Position numbers and translations under genes: made by a program. From contig OMZG01000010.1 of NCBI GenBank assembly GCA_900315505.1, positions 1 through 64,000 on the forward strand: a DNA stretch of 64,000 nucleotides. Direction: 5' to 3'. Position 1 is the stretch's first letter, and each line of letters begins with the position of its first letter. The notes beneath the pieces were generated by a model. The model saw only the letters and a program-made list of their open reading frames with translations, did no database searches and had not been told where the DNA came from. Below are positions 56,564-64,000 of the stretch, one piece after another. This DNA is from an uncultured Lachnospiraceae bacterium. GTDB lineage: Bacteria; Bacillota; Clostridia; Lachnospirales; Lachnospiraceae.

Positions 56564-57679
56564 ATGGCAAGTGTTTCACTTCACAATATCTGCAAGGTAT
56601 ATCCGAACGGATTCGAAGCCGTTAAGGACTTCAATCTCGATGTAGCAGATAAGGAATTCATCATCTTCGTAGGACCTTCAGGATGCGGAAAGTCAACCAC
56701 ACTCCGTATGATCGCAGGACTCGAGGACATCACCTCAGGTGAGCTGAAGATCGATGGAAAGGTCATGAACAATGTAGAGCCAAAGGACCGTGATATCGCA
56801 ATGGTATTCCAGAACTACGCTCTGTATCCGCACATGACAGTATTTGATAATATGGCATTCGGACTCAAGATCCGTAAGTTCGACAAGGCTGAGATCCAGA
56901 AGAGAGTTATGGAAGCTGCCAAGATCCTTGATCTGGACAAGCTCCTTGATCGTAAGCCGAAGGCTCTTTCAGGTGGTCAGAGACAGCGTGTAGCCATGGG
57001 ACGTGCAATCGTACGTAATCCTAAGGTCTTCCTCATGGACGAGCCTCTGTCAAACCTCGATGCAAAGCTCCGTGTACAGATGCGTATCGAGATCAGCAAG
57101 CTTCATGAGAGACTTGGTGCAACAATCATCTACGTTACACATGACCAGACCGAGGCTATGACACTTGGTACCAGAATCGTAGTAATGAAGGATGGTGTCG
57201 TTCAGCAGATCGATTCTCCACAGACACTGTATTCACATCCAAGCAACCTCTTCGTTGCAGGCTTCATCGGATCACCTCAGATGAACTTCCTCGATGCCAA
57301 GATCTCAAAGGAAGGCTCAGACGTCATCGCTACAGTTGGCGAGGCAAAGCTGAAGGTACCTGCAGAGAAGGCAAAGGTTCTTATCGACAAGGGCTATGAT
57401 GGCAAGACTGTTATCCTTGGTATTCGTCCAGAGGATATCTATGATCCAGAGTCAGGAGCAAGCGAGGTTGAGCTCGGCAATTCAATCGATGCTACAATCC
57501 GTGTATATGAGCTGCTCGGTGCAGAAGTATTCCTGTATTTCGATTATGCAGGTACTCAGGTTACTGCAAGAGTTGACCCACGTACAAAGGCAAGAACTGG
57601 CGACAAGATGACATTCCATCTTGATATGACAAAGACTCACTTCTTCGACAAGGAGTCAGAGCTTACAATCTGCGACTAA
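56564..57679 (+). CDS. ABC transporter ATPase, UgpC/MsmK/MsmX type
   Basis: 371 residues. Walker [11 protein letters not shown]-loop [28 protein letters not shown] and Walker [17 protein letters not shown]. The C-terminal TOBE domain has the PEDIYD region. Such proteins energise several sugar ABC importers; the solute-binding protein at 49359 could be one. It uses strongly biased codons (few A/T-rich choices), as expected for a highly expressed gene. A palindromic terminator follows. Confidence 0.93.
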   Translation: MASVSLHNICKVYPNGFEAVKDFNLDVADKEFIIFVGPSGCGKSTTLRMIAGLEDITSGELKIDGKVMNNVEPKDRDIAMVFQNYALYPHMTVFDNMAFGLKIRKFDKAEIQKRVMEAAKILDLDKLLDRKPKALSGGQRQRVAMGRAIVRNPKVFLMDEPLSNLDAKLRVQMRIEISKLHERLGATIIYVTHDQTEAMTLGTRIVVMKDGVVQQIDSPQTLYSHPSNLFVAGFIGSPQMNFLDAKISKEGSDVIATVGEAKLKVPAEKAKVLIDKGYDGKTVILGIRPEDIYDPESGASEVELGNSIDATIRVYELLGAEVFLYFDYAGTQVTARVDPRTKARTGDKMTFHLDMTKTHFFDKESELTICD

Positions 57680-57701
57680 TAGCAATTCGTAGGAATATTC
57701 A

Positions 57702-57757
57702 GGGAACGGGTTCATTTTTCATCGGTAGATGAAAAGGGATCCGTCCCTTTTTTCATC
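57702..57757. repeat. Palindromic repeat, GATGAAAAGGGA family, terminator-like
   Basis: Three related arms: GGGAACGGGTTCATTTTTCATC-like (57702-57723), GATGAAAAGGGATCCGTCCC (57728-57747), and GTCCCTTTTTTCATC. The first two form a hairpin followed by T; the last two form another. The same layout, in the other orientation, lies at 235-300. Confidence 0.7.
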
Positions 57758-57903
57758 GGTTTGTATTTTATGAAAAAATGGATTGCATACAATTAAAAAC
57801 CGTGTTATACTGATTTCTAAAGAAATTAGACGTTGGATTTGCAACAGACGATAATCCGGCCTAGTGATATGATAATTGCAGTATATATGAAAGGAGCAGT
57901 ACA

Positions 57904-58143
57904 ATGGAAGAAGTACCACAGGTAGCAAAAGATACCATGATCGGGGAACTCTTACAGATTGATACAAATATAGCACCGATACTCTTCGGGATCGGAATGC
58001 ACTGTCTCGGATGCCCGGCATCCCAGATGGAGACGATCGAGGAAGCCGCAATGGTACATGGAATCAATCCACAGGATCTCGTGGATGAGATCAACAAGTT
58101 CCTGGTAAAGGAAAATGCAGCAGCAGCCGCTGCTGAAGCATAA
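57904..58143 (+). CDS. DUF1858 small protein
   Basis: 79 residues. ELLQIDTNIAPILFGIGMHCLGCPASQMETIEEAAMVHGINPQDLVDEIN is the DUF1858 domain, with CLGC at its centre. In other proteins it is found near ScdA or other redox or iron-sulfur repair proteins. The tail is Ala-rich. AAGGAG lies before the ATG. Unknown function, probably redox-related. Confidence 0.88.
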   Translation: MEEVPQVAKDTMIGELLQIDTNIAPILFGIGMHCLGCPASQMETIEEAAMVHGINPQDLVDEINKFLVKENAAAAAAEA

Positions 58144-58149
58144 GGCAAA

Positions 58150-58177
58150 AGAAAAGAGCCCGTCGGGGGCTCTTTTT
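58150..58177. terminator. Bidirectional terminator between DUF1858 and mecA-like
   Basis: Stem AAAGAGCCC/GGGCTCTTT with a 5-base loop; T-run on the plus side, A-run on the other. Confidence 0.9.
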
Positions 58178-58914
58178 TATTTGTAATTGACCATCAGGGT
58201 CCGGGCGATTATGAAGGGCACGACCGGCATTATCATCTCACAGTGCTCAGTGATGTAGCTTTCGGTACCGATGGACATCTGCCTGAGCATACCGTATTCA
58301 CAGATGATCGACAGAAGATCCTCGATATCATCATCGCTCATCCTGTAGAAATGAAAGATCATGAGATAGGCTTTCTTCTCAGAACGGAATATACCGAGAC
58401 TCATGGAAATGGAATCCGACAGAAGCGAGACCAGATGAAGAACGTCAGTAAAGCTGTCAAATACGACGATCGCCTTCGTGGATGCGCTTTCCTTCTCGGT
58501 AGAATCGCAGTGCAGCAGATAGTGAGAAAATTCCTTCCCAGGGCTGGTGATAGAGTCGAGCATCCGGTGAATGGCATCATGGACTGACAGAGGAGCATCA
58601 ATATCATCAGCATCCGACACATCCGGTTCAGTAAAGGTGGAATATCGCGGATCGATATCATCGGCGTATGCATTTTTTGAAAAAATGACTGACAGGCCTC
58701 CATCCTCAAGCGGCACAGCCTCAATAGAAGCCGGCTCATCATCCGGAATGCTGAAGTCATACTTCTTCCTGAGAAAACGAAGCAGATCCGAGGTCAGGGA
58801 TCTGAGCACAGGCGAGCTGTAATTCAGGTCAGCAAGCGACAAATGCCGGTTCTGCAGGTCTTCCGGGGTCAGAAGGCATTCAATTGTGTCCTCATCGTAT
58901 CGGTTTATCGTCAT
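58177..58914 (-). CDS. mecA: MecA-like adaptor protein
   Basis: About 245 residues. N-terminal MTINRYDEDTIECLLTPEDLQNRHLSLADLNYSS and FLRKKYDFSI, and a C-terminal domain with KAYLMIFHFYRMSDDDIEDLLSIICEYG, match MecA/YpbH, which hands substrates to ClpCP. The ATG at 58914 has GAGAGGA before it. The centre is Asp-rich. Confidence 0.85.
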   Translation of the reverse strand: MTINRYDEDTIECLLTPEDLQNRHLSLADLNYSSPVLRSLTSDLLRFLRKKYDFSIPDDEPASIEAVPLEDGGLSVIFSKNAYADDIDPRYSTFTEPDVSDADDIDAPLSVHDAIHRMLDSITSPGKEFSHYLLHCDSTEKESASTKAIVVFDSFTDVLHLVSLLSDSISMSLGIFRSEKKAYLMIFHFYRMSDDDIEDLLSIICEYGMLRQMSIGTESYITEHCEMIMPVVPFIIARTLMVNYK

Positions 58915-58943
58915 AAAAGTCCTCTCTGTTCGATATTTTTCAT

Positions 58944-58972
58944 ATAATACCGCATAAAACCGCATTTGTAAA
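58944..58972 (-). promoter_or_regulatory. Promoter of the mecA-like gene
   Basis: On the minus strand, TTTACA (972-967) and TATTAT (949-944) with a 17-base spacer. Confidence 0.6.
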
Positions 58973-59135
58973 CCGAACAAATCATAAACAAAAAGTTTAT
59001 AAAGATAAACAGAAAATAAACTTTCTAAATAGAATATTAACTTTTCTAAACAGCCGATTAAATCGGACGAAAACCTATTGGCAAAATCAGAAAAAGAGCG
59101 TATAAAAGAATCAGTAAGAAGCTAATACGACAAGG

Positions 59136-59153
59136 AAAGGAGAGAGTCATATA
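59136..59153 (+). promoter_or_regulatory. Ribosome site followed by a candidate ATA start
   Basis: AAAGGAG (59136-59142), then eight bases, then ATA AAG CTT AAG in frame with the kinase-like gene. The extra residues (KLKAAYR) complete the usual YR at the start of the kinase domain. The first ATG, 24 bases later, has no ribosome site. This suggests a non-standard start, or a local sequence error. Confidence 0.5.
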
Positions 59154-59174
59154 AAGCTTAAGGCAGCATATCGC

Positions 59175-60407
59175 ATGGTCAGCGTTCTCCATCATTCGGA
59201 GGATATGGATGTCATCCTGGCAGAGCATCAGGGACTCGGAACCAGACGCGTTTTGAAACGGATCAGTAAGCAGCACAGCGAAGGCTCGCTTGATGCACAG
59301 TACCAGCTGCGGAGAGAGTCAGAGATACTGAAGACTCTTAAGCACCCCGGCATTCCACTTATTTATGATTATTGGGAAGATGAAGAGGAGATCTGTCTCA
59401 TAGAGGAGTACATAGAGGGGCTTTCACTTCAGGAATATCTGCTCAGATACAGCAGCCTGGATCTGGGATTCATAGCGGAGGTCCTGTCACAGATACTCGA
59501 TATACTGGCCTATCTGCATGACAGGCAGCAGCCGGTGACTCATCAGGATCTGAAGACTGAGCATCTGCTGATCAGAGGGGAGCAGATAGTGCTGATCGAT
59601 TACGGGATTTCGGAATTCCTTGGCGGGAATGCAGGCAGGAGCCCGGGAGAGGATCTCTACGACCTTGGACAGGTAGCGTCGGAGATGCTTGCTCACTGTG
59701 ACAGCTATGTGCCATACGCATTCCGCAGGATGATCAGGAAGGCTTGTGCGAAGGATATGTCAGCCAGATATATATCGGCAGCAGAATGGAAGAAGGATAT
59801 TACAGAATGGTGCCGGAAGAGGAGCGGAAATGACAAAGAGGGGCTTCTTATCAGTAGTATAGCGGTAATAGGGAATCAGAGAGGCATAGGCACTACCCAC
59901 TTAGCAGTAAGTATTACATCATATCTGGGGCAGAAGGGACAGCGCGCATTTTACAGGAACCTGTCAGGCAGACCGGGATTTCTCGCACTTGAGGAGAATC
60001 TGAATACAGACTTCAGGGAGAAGGACGGGATCATATACCACAGGTGGTTCAGGGGCATGGCAGATTACGGACCGGCCGTAGAGCCACAGCATACGCCTGA
60101 GGGAATCTGTGTAAGTGACTGCGGGACGGACTTCACACTGGCAGAGGATGCGGATGTCATCATTTATCTGACAGGATCGAGGCCGTGGCATAGCAGAATG
60201 CTGATGCAGGAATACCTGCAGAAGGACAGCAGTATATTAATGATCACACCATCGAACCCGGGTATGGCGCATGCACTGGCGAAGGCCACAGGGCACAGGG
60301 TAGTCAGCATGCCTTATGATGAGAACCCGATGCACCCGGACAGGACCATCAGGAGAGTGTATGATCAGATTTTCAGGAAATACAAAGGCAGGAAAGGACA
60401 TTTTTAA
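59175..60407 (+). CDS. Protein-kinase-like domain fused to a ParA/MinD-like domain
   Basis: 410 residues from the first ATG (418 if the ATA at 59151 is used). Residues 1-215: Ser/Thr-kinase-like fold with K28, E48 or E50, HQDLKTEHLL (123-132) and DYG (142-144), so catalytic residues are kept. The glycine loop is degenerate. Residues 225-410: a ParA/MinD-like domain whose P-loop reads GNQRGIGTTHLA (233-244), lacking the usual GKT lysine, so it may not hydrolyse ATP. The next gene overlaps its end. Function unknown. Confidence 0.75.
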   Translation: MVSVLHHSEDMDVILAEHQGLGTRRVLKRISKQHSEGSLDAQYQLRRESEILKTLKHPGIPLIYDYWEDEEEICLIEEYIEGLSLQEYLLRYSSLDLGFIAEVLSQILDILAYLHDRQQPVTHQDLKTEHLLIRGEQIVLIDYGISEFLGGNAGRSPGEDLYDLGQVASEMLAHCDSYVPYAFRRMIRKACAKDMSARYISAAEWKKDITEWCRKRSGNDKEGLLISSIAVIGNQRGIGTTHLAVSITSYLGQKGQRAFYRNLSGRPGFLALEENLNTDFREKDGIIYHRWFRGMADYGPAVEPQHTPEGICVSDCGTDFTLAEDADVIIYLTGSRPWHSRMLMQEYLQKDSSILMITPSNPGMAHALAKATGHRVVSMPYDENPMHPDRTIRRVYDQIFRKYKGRKGHF

Positions 60408-60999
60408 AAGAACGGAGACTATCGGCATCATTGCCTCGGCGCCAGAGACGGACACGGCGACTGCATCTATCGCACTGGCCAATTACTACAGGTCAGCAAA
60501 GGGTTACAACACAGCACTGGCAATAGTCGGGGAAGACAGGGGCTTTGCAGACATGCTTTCACACGCGGAATGTGTGGATATGGAGCCTCCGGGATACGAT
60601 GACGGGGTACTCAGGTATTATGTCCTGAAGAGCATGACAGATCTTGAGAAGATGAAGTATAGGGGACTGGACAGAATAGTCATAGACCTTGGCGGTGATC
60701 ATGGAGTATATACATCAGAAGAGCTGATGATGACCGACAGAATATATGCCATGATAAGTACAACACCGTGGAGGCGCATATATGCCAGGGAATTTCTGTT
60801 TTCTACAATCATCAATGAAGAGAAGCTAAGGCAGAGATTCAGGAATATGACGTATTCTGTATCCGGCTCAGCCGGGTCGGACCACGACCTTGGCAGGGAG
60901 TTCGGTATCGGTATTAGAAGCATCAGGGATCTGCATATCTGCGACCCATACCGCCTGACAAAAGAAAACTTAAAGAATTTGAATTTATTATTAGAGTAA
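60361..60999 (+). CDS. ParA/MinD-like protein without a P-loop lysine
   Basis: 212 residues from ATG 60361, which lies inside the end of the previous gene (47-base overlap). The core reads GIIASAPETDTATASIALANYYRS, where a ParA P-loop would be, but no GKT is present. VIDLGGDHG follows, where a Walker B would be. It looks like a diverged partner of the kinase fusion, perhaps a regulatory or dimer-forming pseudo-ATPase. Confidence 0.65.
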   Translation: MIRFSGNTKAGKDIFKRTETIGIIASAPETDTATASIALANYYRSAKGYNTALAIVGEDRGFADMLSHAECVDMEPPGYDDGVLRYYVLKSMTDLEKMKYRGLDRIVIDLGGDHGVYTSEELMMTDRIYAMISTTPWRRIYAREFLFSTIINEEKLRQRFRNMTYSVSGSAGSDHDLGREFGIGIRSIRDLHICDPYRLTKENLKNLNLLLE

Positions 61000-61016
61000 A
61001 GGAGATAATAGATCCA

Positions 61017-61035
61017 GATACTTGAATTAAGTATC
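61017..61035. other. Palindrome after the ParA-like gene
   Basis: GATACTT and AAGTATC flank a 5-base centre. It may be an operator for the GH18 gene or part of the 3' end of the pair. Confidence 0.4.
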
Positions 61036-61073
61036 CGGTGACTGCGAACAGTCTGAATTTGAAAAAGAATCCT

Positions 61074-61120
61074 GCTGCTACCGTGTGGACAAGAATACAC
61101 GGTGGCGGCTTTATTGTATT
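61074..61120 (+). terminator. Terminator of the kinase/ParA-like pair
   Basis: A 13-pair stem (GCTGCTACCGTGT with ACACGGTGGCGGC, two GU pairs) and a 10-base loop are followed by a T-rich tract. Confidence 0.85.
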
Positions 61121-61206
61121 TTCGAAAAATTTTCACAATAGGATGTGGCGGATGGAGATTATTTGCGATATAATCAGAGTATCGATGCTTTGAAAGGAAT
61201 GATCAG

Positions 61207-62913
61207 ATGGCAAATAGGACTGCAAACAAGGGTGAGGCAGTAAAGTATATAATAGTTCTGGGGCTTCTGGCGGCGCTGATACTGGCGACTCTGGCGATCT
61301 GGGAAGTAAGGTATGCTCCGACGAAGGATAGAACGAGTCTCGCGGATTATTACGGGGTGTCCGGGAAGGAGGCGGCCCTGTTCGTAAACGGGGAGAAATC
61401 GGATACGAAGAAGGCTGCGATCGTAAGCGATGGACATTTTTATATACTGCTTGACGAGCTGAAGGACAGCATTGATGATGGATATGTGTATGATGATTCA
61501 GGGAATATCCTGAGATATGCTACGGACAGTCAGGTTATCTCTGTAAATAAGGGCGATACATATTATACTGCTGGCCGCAGTCAGGAGGACCTGGGTCAGA
61601 AGCTGGTGATCACGGGTGACGGTGACAGGACCTATGTGGCAGTGGATTTCGCAGATAAGTTTTCTGATTTTTCCTATAAGACAGGGAAGAAGCCATACAG
61701 ACTCGTGATCGAAAAGGCCGGATACAAGCGGAAGGTATCATCCATATCGAAGGATACGGAGATCAGGAGATTCGGAGGACCGAAGAGCAGAATACTTGCA
61801 GACGTGAAGAAGGGCACGGGAATCACCGTTCTGCAGTCCTATGGCAAATGGAGCCAGATACTTACGAATGACGGGATTCTGGGATGCGTGAAGGATTCGA
61901 CGATCGGCGATATTTCCACAGAGAAGACGAAGAAGCGGCTGGCAGCAAGGAAATATAATCATATCAGAATGAAAGGCAGCGTCAATCTGGTATGGCATCA
62001 GGTGACGAACCGTACAGCCAATGCCGGAATAGACCAGGTGCTTACGGACGACACAGGGATCAATGTAGTGTCACCTACATGGTTCCGCATAGCCGATAAT
62101 GACGGCGGCCTGTCAGATATAGGAAGTCTCGACTATGTGAAGAAGTGCCATGACAAGGGCGTACAGGTCTGGGCACTTTTCAGCAATTTCGAGAACAAGG
62201 GCGTAGATACGACTATGGTGCTTGATCATACTTCATCGCGCGATAATCTGGTAAATAACATGATAGCCAAAGCGATTGCATACAATCTCGACGGTATCAA
62301 TGTAGATTTCGAGCAGGTGTCGACGGATGCAAAGGACGGTTATGTGGAGTTCATCAAGGAGCTGTCGATAAAGTGTGAGAATAATGACATCATCCTGTCA
62401 GTGGACAATTACTCGCCAACCGCATCAAGTCTCCATTACAACCGCAAGGTTCAGGCGCAGTATGCCGATTATCTGATAGTCATGGCGTACGATGAGCATT
62501 ACGCAGGCGGCGGACAGGCTGGCAGCAATGCATCGATCTCTTTTGTAAAAAAGGCCGTGAGCGAATCACTGAAGGAGGTTCCGAAGAATCAGCTGATTCT
62601 CGGGATGCCGTTCTATTCGCGGATATGGAAGACTAAGGACGGAGTTCTGTCAACTGAGACGATAGGAATGAAAAGCGAGTCAGATTATATTAAGTCCCAC
62701 AATGCCCAGGAGACCTGGCAGGATGATCTGGGCCAGAACTATGTGGAGTTCTCTGAGGACGGCGCTACATATCAGCTGTGGGTAGAGGATGAGAAGTCAC
62801 TTGCGCTGAAGCTGGGTGTGATGAAGGATAACAGCCTGGCCGGAGGAGCATTCTGGAAGGAAGGCCTTGAGAGTGACAGCGTCTGGGAAATAATCGGAAA
62901 GTACATGAAATAA
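61207..62913 (+). CDS. Membrane-anchored GH18 glycoside hydrolase with SH3 domain
   Basis: 568 residues. One N-terminal membrane helix (YIIVLGLLAALILATLAIW) puts the rest outside. A copper-amine-oxidase-like N-terminal domain (residues 45-170) and an SH3-like region (about 180-230) precede the GH18 barrel, with the catalytic motif DGINVDFEQ and VMAYDEHYAGG. It resembles the spore-peptidoglycan or cell-wall hydrolases of this fold. A TATAAT at 61169-61174 lies upstream without a clear -35. Confidence 0.88.
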   Translation: MANRTANKGEAVKYIIVLGLLAALILATLAIWEVRYAPTKDRTSLADYYGVSGKEAALFVNGEKSDTKKAAIVSDGHFYILLDELKDSIDDGYVYDDSGNILRYATDSQVISVNKGDTYYTAGRSQEDLGQKLVITGDGDRTYVAVDFADKFSDFSYKTGKKPYRLVIEKAGYKRKVSSISKDTEIRRFGGPKSRILADVKKGTGITVLQSYGKWSQILTNDGILGCVKDSTIGDISTEKTKKRLAARKYNHIRMKGSVNLVWHQVTNRTANAGIDQVLTDDTGINVVSPTWFRIADNDGGLSDIGSLDYVKKCHDKGVQVWALFSNFENKGVDTTMVLDHTSSRDNLVNNMIAKAIAYNLDGINVDFEQVSTDAKDGYVEFIKELSIKCENNDIILSVDNYSPTASSLHYNRKVQAQYADYLIVMAYDEHYAGGGQAGSNASISFVKKAVSESLKEVPKNQLILGMPFYSRIWKTKDGVLSTETIGMKSESDYIKSHNAQETWQDDLGQNYVEFSEDGATYQLWVEDEKSLALKLGVMKDNSLAGGAFWKEGLESDSVWEIIGKYMK

Positions 62914-63965
62914 TGGATACAAAAGTAATAAGGATAGATCCTGAGAATATAGATATCACGAAGATAAATGAAGCCGGAGATATACTAAGAAAAGGCGGTC
63001 TGGTGGCTTTTCCTACGGAGACAGTGTATGGACTGGGCGGGAACGCCTGTGATGCAGGTGCATCTGAGGCTATATACGCAGCGAAGGGGAGACCATCGGA
63101 CAATCCGCTTATAGTCCATATCTGTGATTATTCACAGCTGGAGTCAATAGCTGCAGATCTGCCGTCAGAAGCTAAGAAGCTGTCGGATGCGTTCTGGCCG
63201 GGCCCGATGACACTTATTGTCAATAAGAACGGAGTCATTCCGCATGAGACAACGGGCGGACTGGATACCGTGGCAGTCAGATTTCCGAGCCATCCTATAG
63301 CTAATGCCCTGATCAGGGAGTCGGGATGTATGATTGCTGCCCCGAGCGCAAATACATCAGGCAGACCATCCCCTACGAAGGCGGAGCATGTGATCCACGA
63401 TCTGAGTGGCAGGATAGATGCGATAATCGACGGCGGTCCGGTACAGATCGGACTGGAATCTACTATAGTAGATCTGACAGAGGGCCTGCCTACGATCCTC
63501 CGTCCGGGCTATATCAATAAGCAGATGCTCGAAGAGGTAGTCGGCGAGGTAAAGGTGGACCCGGGAATCCTGGGCACGGAGAATGTGCATGTTCGCCCGA
63601 AGGCACCAGGCATGAGATACAAGCATTATGCCCCGAAGGGTGATCTGAAGATAGTCAGCGGAGAGCCTGACAGAGTGATTGCAGAGATCAACCGTCTTGC
63701 AGCTGAGGGAGAGGCAGACAGCAGGAAGGTAGGAATCATAGCCACAGAGGAGACAAAGGATCTCTACCATGCAGGTCATGTGATAAGCATAGGCGACAGG
63801 ACGGATGAATACGAGATCGCACACAATCTGTTTGATGTGCTGAGGAGAATGGATGAGTATGGGGCGGAGCTCATTTATTCAGAGGAATTTTCAACACCGA
63901 GGATCGGTAATGCCATCATGAACCGTCTGCTGAAGGCGGCCGCACATCAGGTGATAGAGGTATGA
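62913..63965 (+). CDS. L-threonylcarbamoyladenylate synthase (Sua5 type)
   Basis: 350 residues. YrdC core GGLVAFPTETVYGLGGNACDA, KGRPSDNPLIVHI and CMIAAPSANTSGRPSPT, plus the C-terminal Sua5 domain (RPKAPGMRYKHYAPKG). It makes the activated intermediate for t6A37 in tRNA. The ATG overlaps the previous stop (TAATG). Confidence 0.95.
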   Translation: MDTKVIRIDPENIDITKINEAGDILRKGGLVAFPTETVYGLGGNACDAGASEAIYAAKGRPSDNPLIVHICDYSQLESIAADLPSEAKKLSDAFWPGPMTLIVNKNGVIPHETTGGLDTVAVRFPSHPIANALIRESGCMIAAPSANTSGRPSPTKAEHVIHDLSGRIDAIIDGGPVQIGLESTIVDLTEGLPTILRPGYINKQMLEEVVGEVKVDPGILGTENVHVRPKAPGMRYKHYAPKGDLKIVSGEPDRVIAEINRLAAEGEADSRKVGIIATEETKDLYHAGHVISIGDRTDEYEIAHNLFDVLRRMDEYGAELIYSEEFSTPRIGNAIMNRLLKAAAHQVIEV

Positions 63966-64000
63966 ATGTAGATCGGATTATTTTTCTGGACAAGAGAGGC
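63962..64000 (+). CDS. Start of a further gene, cut by the window edge
   Basis: Thirteen residues (MNVDRIIFLDKRG) are visible. The ATG overlaps the sua5 stop (ATGA). The pattern is compatible with the start of a low-molecular-weight phosphatase, which follows sua5 in related genomes, but it is too short to call. Confidence 0.5.
   Translation, partial: MNVDRIIFLDKRG

Overview
The window is the replication-origin region of a low-to-mid GC Firmicute, most likely a member of Lachnospiraceae (Clostridia). Reasons: the gene order around dnaA, a T-box-controlled tryptophan operon, the YaaO/RicT/RsmI operon, DUF3881 and DUF4446 genes beside parAB, class I two-subunit fumarate hydratase, and clostridial tRNA and terminator style. 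I cannot name the species from sequence alone.

Layout. The origin lies between dnaA (minus) and rpmH (plus) at about 24.4-24.65 kb. To its left nearly everything is on the minus strand, moving away from the origin: dnaA, dnaN, an S4 protein, recF, gyrB, gyrA, fumarate hydratase, cstA, two small membrane proteins, a complete trpEGDCFBA operon behind a Trp T-box leader, and an anaerobic glycerol-3-phosphate dehydrogenase operon. A short divergent piece at 10.6-10.9 kb carries tRNA-Ser and tRNA-Cys. To its right are rpmH-rnpA-yidD-yidC-khpB, mnmE-mnmG-rsmG, a small unknown coiled-coil protein, two perfect parS sites, parA-parB, and DUF4446 and DUF3881 genes. Next come tRNA-Arg, an acidic membrane protein, tRNA-Lys, a densely palindromic non-coding element, trmB and (minus) dacA.

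From 39.6 to 48.1 kb runs a long operon: an AbiE-like pair, a YaaO-type decarboxylase, a guanylate-kinase-like protein in the usual tmk position, yaaR, holB, ricT, trmN6, rsmI and a sirtuin. It is followed by rpsF-ssb-rpsR, a lipoprotein solute-binding protein, a small membrane protein, a PucR-type regulator and a ferredoxin. gdpP-rplI-dnaB lies on the minus strand. The right end holds a UgpC/MsmK-type ATPase, a DUF1858 protein, a MecA-like adaptor (minus), a protein-kinase/ParA-like fusion with a second ParA-like partner, a membrane-anchored GH18 protein, sua5 and a cut-off gene.

Most of the window is conserved housekeeping DNA. The least explained parts are: the kinase/ATPase-like pair at 59.1-61.0 kb, which may start at an ATA codon; the AbiE-like pair coupled to the DNA-replication operon; the acidic membrane protein ending in two FliM-like motifs; the multi-hairpin element at 37.0-37.2 kb; the heptamer-tandem spacers in four minus-strand operons; a palindromic repeat shared between 0.24 and 57.7 kb; and a facing pair of perfect DnaA boxes about 13 kb from the origin.
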